Below are positions 56,469 through 64,000 of a stretch of 64,000 nt of DNA, piece by piece. The translations under genes and the position numbers were made by a program. How positions within the stretch are numbered: the first letter of the stretch is position 1; each line of letters starts with the position of its first letter. The notes under the pieces were generated by a model that was given only the letters and a program-made list of their open reading frames with translations, did not search any database and had not been told where the DNA came from. This DNA comes from Arenicola marina (Eukaryota; Annelida; Polychaeta; Arenicolidae), in the NCBI GenBank assembly GCA_964019135.1, contig OZ025256.1, positions 39,652,035 to 39,716,034 of the forward strand. Reading direction: 5' to 3'.

Positions 56469-57269
56469 CTAGGACCAATCATAGCCTAGGCCGCGGGAAT
56501 TATTAATGGGAGCCTAGAAATATTTTTTCTTGGAAAAAACGAAAACTCATAACAGACTTTACTCACTTACTGTTGCATAGGCCGTGTCGGCGTGGGGACC
56601 CACTATATTCATACAAATATGTATAATGCTTCATCTCCCAGTTAAGACATGGTAGCATATATGGCAATTTGTTCGACATAGTAAAAAAGAATGTGTGTGA
56701 TATGCATGAGAAATTATTCGAAACCTACCGGTCAGTATCTACAGTACGTGAGAGTAGTTTTTTTGCAGTCACAATTGAAGCTTGGCGCCCAAATACAATT
56801 TGCTCCATACGGAATATGATTCGTTCAATAATGTATATAATTTGTCCAAGAGTACTACTGTCGCTCATATACGTCCCACATTGTTGCAGCCAAATAGGTG
56901 AGATATTGGATGATATTTGTCCCTTGTTATCGTCTGAACCAACATGACCTCCTTAAGACATAGAAATGACCTGCCTACCGTCATCTGGTCGTATAGTTGA
57001 CTGGCTGCGACTGGACTAGGTATATCGCATATATCGGGACAGATCCAGTAACTTGGAAGAAGGGGGGAGAGGGAGGGGGGGGGGCTGAAGTGATCTCTCC
57101 TCACAAATGACACTGAGACCGCAAGAGATCGCACTCGAGGTGTGGGGGGCGGGGTGGGGGGGGGGAGTCAGAAGCAAATGGAGGGGAGGGGGATCGTCAC
57201 AAATAAATGGAGATGAGAGGAGGGACACTGACGAGTTGCCGACTCCCTCTATATCCCCTTTGCATCAGT
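56469..57269 (+). repeat. Inverted E fragment and block T, copy 2
   Basis: The first 120 bp are an inverted, diverged relative of the middle of block E. From about 56660 the sequence follows block T (CAATAATGTATATAATTTGT, TTGTTATCGTCTGAAC at 56927) and leads into D copy 5 as T copy 1 leads into D copy 4. Confidence 0.65.
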
Positions 57270-60200
57270 CCGCACATACCAGATATATTGTCTGCCATAA
57301 TGAGTTGATGAAAAAAAAAATTATCAGAACAACTTAGAGGAAGATAAATGTCGGAGTGACTCCAGGCAACTGACAGAGGTAAGGAAGCGTCGCTCTGGCA
57401 GCGACCCCTGGCGGCAGCAGCTGGTAAGTATGTGTTTGACATACGGGCACTGCGCCGGGCATGGCGTGAGCTCTAATAACACAGCTGGGGTCGATGGCAT
57501 GCTGGACGAAAGAGGGATTTTGTTTCGATGCTTGCTTGGTCTTACCACAACGGATTGGGTAGAAAGAGGGTTCACAATCATTAGGCGCCCCCCTCGTCCT
57601 CCTTACACACACACCGCCTGTTCGCCCCTGCTGAATAAAATTGCGTTTCCCTCCGGTCGTCAGATGCTACACCCCCCCCCTCCCCCTTCCCCTTCCCACG
57701 CTTACTGGCAAGCTAGGCGTCGCGTAAGCGTGCATAGTGTTCCTCAGGAAGGCGGGGTCTAACGGTGTTCAACTCATAAATCAAGCATGAAACTAAACAA
57801 AAGGTATGGGGTGCGCCCCCAAAAGCGCCACTGTACAACCCGCCCCCCTCACCCTCCCTCCACGCCATAGGGGTCACCTATGCGTTGCCATGCAGCCTAC
57901 AGGGATAACGATATGGTCAGTATATGGTGACATCCATCCAGCCGTAGATCCCGTTATACCCACAATGGCGTTCACAATGATGCTGTTTAAGTTCGCACAC
58001 GATCAAAAATTAATTATTGTGCCCATTGTAAAGTGTGCCTCACATCGTTCTATTAACACACCGGAGAAAGGGAAAACATCGTTTCTGTTTGTTTCGATTA
58101 AACTTGATGTGTATGAACCGCATAAACTAGTCAACTGGTTCAGACCGTATATTTAGTCACCTCATTTTGATGCCAAATTGAACCAGAGAGGAATGTAACA
58201 TTTGCCAGCGTAGAGCTGTTTCGGTCAATGGCTTTAATTAATCCAATACACAGCTGTGATTTGTGGCGTGATTACATATGTCCTCACCTAGGGTATATCG
58301 TCTGGTCTGGCTCGCCCGTCGCATAACGGCTGTTCTGCCAATAACTTCGAGACATATCCAATCATTATTTATAAAAAAAGAAGTAATTGAAATCAGTAAA
58401 GACGCGGGTTCCGCTGGCTGCCATCGATATGAATGATATTGGTAGAGTGTCTGTAAATTTCTCGCAGACAAGAACTGATTTTTTTCATGCCAGCAATAAA
58501 TGCCACATGCTTTCAAGCCGGTGTCCGTCCTAATCAACGTCGCTCTTACTGGCCAAGAAGACATAAATATTTTCCGTGGATATGACAGAAATGGCCTATG
58601 ACAGCCTAAAAGCTTACCATTAAGCAAATGCTATCGGAGTTATCTCGTAGGGGATTTGCCTGACCGTATCACTGTCTGGACAACCGTAGATCTGCTGAGT
58701 ACGTTGCCGATATATTTATAAAACTCATCCTGCTTTCTGGCGAAAACTAGGCAGTTCCCATGGTGACTGTGTGTCAGTGAAAACACTATCAAAGCCGCGC
58801 TGAGACAAATAGAAAGGGACTAATTGGAAAAGAAAAGAGTTCCTTGTTTCCGTGCTTATTCATTTGCAACGCTGTTTTATTCACGTTCCTGGGACCGGCA
58901 GTTAACACGATCAATAATTAAGTTAGGGTTTCATCAAAGCTATGCATAGACATGCACTTTCGTCTTTGATTGCCCTAGTAATATGTATCGTGATAGGGTG
59001 AAGCTTACATTGCAGCATTGCATCAAAATATTTGTTGGTTGTCGGTCCCTCGGTCACTCCTTGTCAGGTGGGAGATTGGTTGGTTGTATATTCAGGACAC
59101 TTTAACCACTTTTGGTCATATCGCGTCAATGGGAGAAGGAAGGGAGAGTGGAGTCATGTTCCCGGGGATAACCCCATACTCTTAATGAAGAAAGACATCG
59201 TTATCCTGCGACCACACATACATGGCCACAGTGGTGCTCGAATCACCGATCTACGTGCCGTTAGGCTCTCAGGTGACCAGAGTACTCAATGCGAGCGCTC
59301 TAACGCACTGAGCTATCGAGGCGTCCCCGCCAGATGGGAGAAAGTGAAATACAGAAACAGAGAAAGACGGAATGGGGACATATTTTACTCTTCATCTTAA
59401 TTTATTCAAGGGCAGGAGGTTGCTGCCTGGAAGACAACTCTGTAATTGTTGGTTCATCCAGTGGCCAGTTTGTGATTGCGAAAGTAAATTATTATCTCAT
59501 AAAGCCATGGAGTCACCCCTGTCATTAGTAAAACAAATCTACAAACTTAATTTGCATGTGACGCTATTCCATTAATTCTGAGATCCTCTTCTTGGCAACA
59601 GCGCGTTCAACCGGGGACTCCCAGGTAGTTTGACCTCCATGTCTATCTGTAGCGGTCGTTCTCTTTGCCTGGCTTCCCATGCAGTTTGGCCAGACCGCTA
59701 TGTTTTCGATGTTTACGGTACGAAGAGCTAATGCTACACAGATAACAAGTCTGTGGTCCCTAAAAAGAAGTCCACACGAGCGGTCACCTAGAGCTGTGGT
59801 ATCCAATCGTCGTCAAAAATGATGAAAAACTGGAGATTCAGTTGGTAGTTGGGGCCCCGGGAAATATTGATTGGCATCACTCAGCACGGGCTGCGGCGCC
59901 GCGGTGCGGTGCGGTGCGGGCGGCCACGGTCCCTCCCTGAGATCTGATATACGGCGCAATGCTATTTGCTGCCACCTCTAAGGGTGGCCACGCCGCGCCG
60001 ATTCTCCCACCTTCCCACCCCCTTCCCCTTATCCCAGGCCTACCCCTCTCGACACCGAGACGGCCAGCAATGTTCCAGTTGATTTGAGCTGACATAACGT
60101 GGAGGAGATAGCCCCGGTTTGCCCCTTGTCACCATGCAACTCAGTAATGTACTATGCGACTAAGTACTAGTTTACCATGACACACCCCCCCCCCCCGCCC

Positions 60201-60949
60201 CCCAACATGTTACACAAGTCGAGGGAACTTATCGAATAACACGGCGGCTTTCTTCTGGTGCTGATGTCGCGTCATTGTCATGGTCCCTAATATAGAAATG
60301 AAGCGTTACATAACGCTACGATATCCTGTAGACGGGTGTTTCTCCGACCAAATGTGACCAGGGAAGGCAGTTATCTACATGGAAAAAAATGATTGTCCGA
60401 CATTGCCGCACTTTAGCTAGAACGCCACCTCCCCCGCCCCTCCGGGCAAGCAAAAAATGCGTGACAATCAATTTCGTCTGGATGAAAACGGATTTGCGCG
60501 AAAACATTTTCATTTAAATGGCCGACCAGCCCATTGAAAGACAGACGTCTGGTGCAGTCAGTCAGTAACGTGCAACGTCGGCTGATTGCTAACGATACGG
60601 TAAGAACCATTTGGTTGCCAACACAACGCTGGACGCCGAGAGACTTCCTCAGTGAGACTCTTGAATCAAGTAAAGAAGAGAATCAGTGTTTTAACTGCAG
60701 GCGATTTATCTTGAGGATCTCATGGATGAATCCACATATCAAGCTTTGTTTTTTCAGGATCGGATATAGATATGCTGAAAAGGTTGGGAGGAGGGGGGGG
60801 GGCGGTTTCGAGTAATGGCCTAGCGTTTTGGCTTTCATATGTTAAATAAATTATACCAGTTTCATATGGTATGAATTGCGGCCATGTCGGACCCCGCTTG
60901 AGCCGCCCCTGTATTCGATTTAAGTGAAGACGGAGACAACGTTAATGCT
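57270..60949 (+). repeat. Block D, copy 5
   Basis: Landmarks: GTTGATGAAAAAAAAAATTA (57304), the GGCGTGAGCTCTAATAACAC region (57463), GATGTGTATGAACCGCATAA (58106), GCTTTAATTAATCCAATACA (58232), GC-rich patch GGGCGGCCACGGTCCCTCCC (59919), ATAACACGGCGGCTTTCTTC (60235), and AACGTTAATGCTGAGGACAT (60938). The copy is interrupted by SINE-1 at 59076-59331 and ends by running into the 20-bp array that grew from its last landmark. Confidence 0.82.
59076..59331 (-). mobile_element. SINE-1, full length, inside D copy 5
   Basis: Reverse-oriented copy of 31303-31561 with A box (reverse of CTGAGCTATCG at 59309-59319), B box and TTGGTTGGTTG tail complement. The flanks AGGTGGGAGA (59066-59075) and AGATGGGAGA (59332-59341) are the target duplication with one change. 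D copies 1 and 3 have the uninterrupted site, near 36961 and 49352, with AATGGGAGAAAGAGAAA or a close form. Confidence 0.93.
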
Positions 60950-62699
60950 GAGGACATTACTATGTCAATAAGGACATCACTATGTCCATGACGACATCAC
61001 TATGTCAATGAGAACATCACTGTGTTAGTGAGGACACCACTATGTCAATGAGAACATCACTGGGTCAATGAGGACATCACTATGCAATGAGGACATCACT
61101 ATGCCAATGAGGACATCACTATGTCAATGAGGAAATCACTGTGTCAATGAGGACATCACTGTATCAATGAGGACACCACTGTGTCAATGAGGACATCACT
61201 GCGTCAATGAGGAAATCACTGTGTTAATGAGGACATCACTGTGTCAATGAGAACATCACTGTGTCAATGAGGACATCACTGTGTCAATGAGGACATCACT
61301 GTGTCAATGAGGACATCACTGTGTCAATGGGGACATTATTGGGTCAATGAGGACATCACTGTGTCAGTGAGGACATCACTATTTTAATGAGGATATCACT
61401 GTGTCAATGAGGACATCACTGTGTCAATGATGACCTCACTGTATCAATGAGGACATCACTGTGTCAATGAGGACATCACTATGTCAATAGATATCACTAT
61501 GTCAATGAGGACATCACTGTATTAATGAGGACATCACTGTGTCAATGATGACATCCCTGTGTCAATGAGGACATGACTGTGTCAATGATGACATCACTGT
61601 GTCAATGAGTGCATCACTGTATCAATGAGGACATCACTGTGTCAATGAGAACTTTACTGTGTCAATGAGGACATCATTGTGTCAATGAGGACATCACTAC
61701 ATCAATGAGGACATCACTACATCAATGAGGACATCACTGTGTCAATGAGGACATCACTGGGTCAATGAGGACATCACTGTGTCAATGAGGACATCACTGT
61801 GTCAATGGGGACATCCCTTAGTCAATGAGGACATCACTGTGTCAATAAGGACATTATTGTGTCAATGAGGACATTACTGTGTCAATGAGGACATCACTGT
61901 GTCAATGAGGACATCACTGTGTCAATGGAGACATCACTGTGTCAATGAGGACATCACTGTGTCAGTGAGGACATCACTATGTCAATGAGGACATCACTGT
62001 GTCAACGAGGACATTTTTGTGTCAATGAGGACATTACTGTGTCAATGAGGACATCACTGTGTCAATGAGGACATTACTATGTCAATGGAGACATCACTGT
62101 ATCAATGAGGACATCACTGTGTCAATGAGGACATCACTGTGTCAATGATGACATTATTGTGTCAATGAGGGCATCACTGTGTCAATGAGGACATCACTGT
62201 GTCAATGAGGACATCACTGTGTCAGTGAGGACATCACTATGTCAATGAGGACATCACTATGTCAATAGACATCACTGTGTCAATGATGACATTATTGTGT
62301 CAATGAGGGCATTACTGTGTCAATGAGGACATCACTGTGTCAATGAGGACATCACTGTGTCAGTGAGGACATCACTATGTCAATGAGGACATCACTATGT
62401 CAATAGACATCACTATGTCGATGAGAACATCACTGTGTCAATGAGGACATCACTCTGTCAATGAGGACATCACTGTGTCAATGATGACCTCACTGTATCA
62501 ATGAGAACATCACTGTGTCAACGAGGACATCATTATGTCAATAGATATCACTATGTCAATGAGGACATCACTGTATCAATGAGGACATCACTGTGTCAAT
62601 GAAGACATCACTGTGTCAATGAGGACATCACTATGTCTATGAGGACATCACTGTGTCAATGAGGACATCCCTGTGTCAATGATGACATCACTCTTTGAA
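60950..62699. repeat. 20-bp minisatellite, about 87 copies
   Basis: The unit is GTGTCAATGAGGACATCACT with frequent single changes (TATGTCAAT, GTATCAAT, ATTATTG). Three places have a short unit reading GTCAATAGA(C/T)ATCAC. The array starts within the D-block motif AATGCTGAGGACATTACTAT and its units are recognisable as expansions of that motif. Confidence 0.96.
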
Positions 62700-62977
62700 T
62701 GATGGGACTCATTTATTTGACATATGGGGCAATTTGTTGCATTTAAACAATAATTTGTGCGGTAGGCTTGGCGAATTATTCGATTTGTTTGGCGTAGTAC
62801 CACTGTAGGCCGAATGCTTAACAATGTTGCCGCAGTGAAGAAAAATAAGCTGTTGCACTTCTATTCGAACATTTGATATTTTATCACAGTGAGTAAGATG
62901 TCGGCAATTTTTTTAAACAACCATGCATTTCACTTTTCACACCGTGCCAGCGTTACGCATTAGTTTGTGAAGTCGCA
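62700..62977. other. D/T-like tail and unique spacer
   Basis: The first 100 bp resemble the start of block T (GATTTATTTGGCACAAATGG at 50430 compared with CATTTATTTGACATATGGGG here). The rest is unique, with no gene. Confidence 0.5.
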
Positions 62978-64000
62978 AGCCTGACCCGGTTATTCATCAG
63001 ACCCTCCCATACCGCGACACAAGCCTGACCCGGTTATTCGTCAGACTCTCCCATACCGCGACACAAGCCTGACCCGGTTATTCGTCAGACTCTGCCATAC
63101 CGCGACTCAAGCCTAACCAGGTTATTCATCAGACTGCCCCATGCCGCGACTCAAGCCTGACCCGGTTATTCATCAGACTCTCCCATACCGCGACACAAGC
63201 CTGACCCGGTTATTCGTCAGACTGCCCCATACCGCGGCTCAAGTCTGACCCGCTTATTTGTCAGACTGCCCCATACCGCGACTCAAGCCTGACCCGGTTA
63301 TTCATCAGACTTTCCCATACCGCGACTCAAGCCTGACCCGGTTATTCGTCAGACTCTTCCATACCGCGACTCAAGCCTGACCCGGTTATTCGTCAGACTG
63401 CCCCATACCGCCGCACAAGCCTGACCCGGTTATTCGTCAGACTCTTCCATACCGCGACACAAGCCTGACGCGGTTATTCGTCAGACTCTTCCATACCGCG
63501 ACACAAGCCTGACGCGGTTATTCGTCAGACTGCCCCATACCGCCGCACAAGCCTGACCCGGTTATTCGTCAGACTCTTCCATACCGCGACACAAGCCTGA
63601 CGCGGTTATTCGTCAGACTCTTCCATGCCGCGACACAAACCTGATCGGGTTATTCATCAGACTCTCCCATACCGCGACTCACGCCTGACCCGATTATTCG
63701 TCAGACTGCCCCATACCGCGACACAAGCCTGACCCGGTTATTCGTCAGACTGCCCCATACCGCGACTCAAGCCTGACCCGGTTATTCATCAGACTCCCAT
63801 ACCGCGACACAAGCCTGACCCGGTTATTCATCAGACTCTCCCATACCGCGACACAAGCCTGACCCGGTTATTCATCAGACTGCCCCATACCGCGACACAA
63901 GCCTGACCCGGTTATTCACCAGACTCTCCCATACCGCGGCACAAGCCTGACCCGGTTATTCATCAGACTCTCCCATACCGCTAATCAAGCCTGACCCGGT
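62978..64000. repeat. 44-bp minisatellite, continues past the window
   Basis: Units read GCCTGACCCGGTTATTCGTC then AGACTCTCCCATACCGCGAC then ACAA, 44 bp, about 23 copies. Variants (CATCAG, CTGCCCC, CTCTTCC, GACGCGG) are scattered, with a two-unit pattern repeated around 63420-63600. The array is still running at the last base. Confidence 0.96.

Overview
This window looks like nuclear DNA of an invertebrate animal, most likely marine. The evidence is spliceosomal donor and acceptor sites, a secreted leucine-rich-repeat (LRR) protein of metazoan type, two tRNA-headed SINE families, a 3' fragment of an L1/Tx1-type LINE with poly(A) tail, small inverted-repeat elements, and about a quarter of the sequence in minisatellites. 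The phylum cannot be fixed from the sequence. Lancelet, hemichordate, echinoderm or mollusc would all fit.

Layout. 1-6.9 kb: low-copy DNA with a possible small gene on the minus strand near 310-764, a possible exon cut by the left edge, and several small elements (one with a CTCF-like motif in its end). 6.96-12.94 kb: one uninterrupted 20-bp minisatellite of about 300 copies. 13-17.8 kb: a coding-like scrap, the LINE fragment, an inverted-repeat element and AT-rich DNA. 17.8-21 kb: several short coding-like stretches with splice sites on the plus strand, broken up by a roughly 1.9-kb inverted-repeat element. 21.2-21.5 kb: a 34-bp array. 23.2-24.3 kb: the one clearly intact gene, an LRR protein on the minus strand. 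Directly behind its start codon lie 24.3-25.2 kb of arrays packed with CACGTG and TGACGTCA sites, then about 2 kb of GC-rich DNA. 27.8-30.7 kb: two abutting minisatellites (20/21 bp and 38 bp).

30.8-60.9 kb is built almost entirely from diverged copies of a few long non-coding blocks, here called C, D, E and T, always in the same orientation and roughly in the order D-T/C-E-D. The repeat distance is about 5.8-5.9 kb where it is complete. This is either a decayed macrosatellite or a cluster of one large non-autonomous element. SINEs, an inverted-repeat element (family A), a 2.9-kb array of 60-bp units and a fossil retroelement gag-like fragment interrupt it. The last D copy runs into a 20-bp minisatellite (60.95-62.7 kb) that grew from a motif still single-copy in the other D copies. 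A 44-bp array closes the window and continues past its end.

Only the LRR gene is confidently protein-coding. Most long open frames are products of stop-free tandem repeats. The most interesting points are the CACGTG/TGACGTCA array at the LRR gene, the CTCF-like motif carried by an inverted-repeat element, the visible birth of a minisatellite from a D-block motif, a template-switch hairpin, and the large C/D/E/T array itself.
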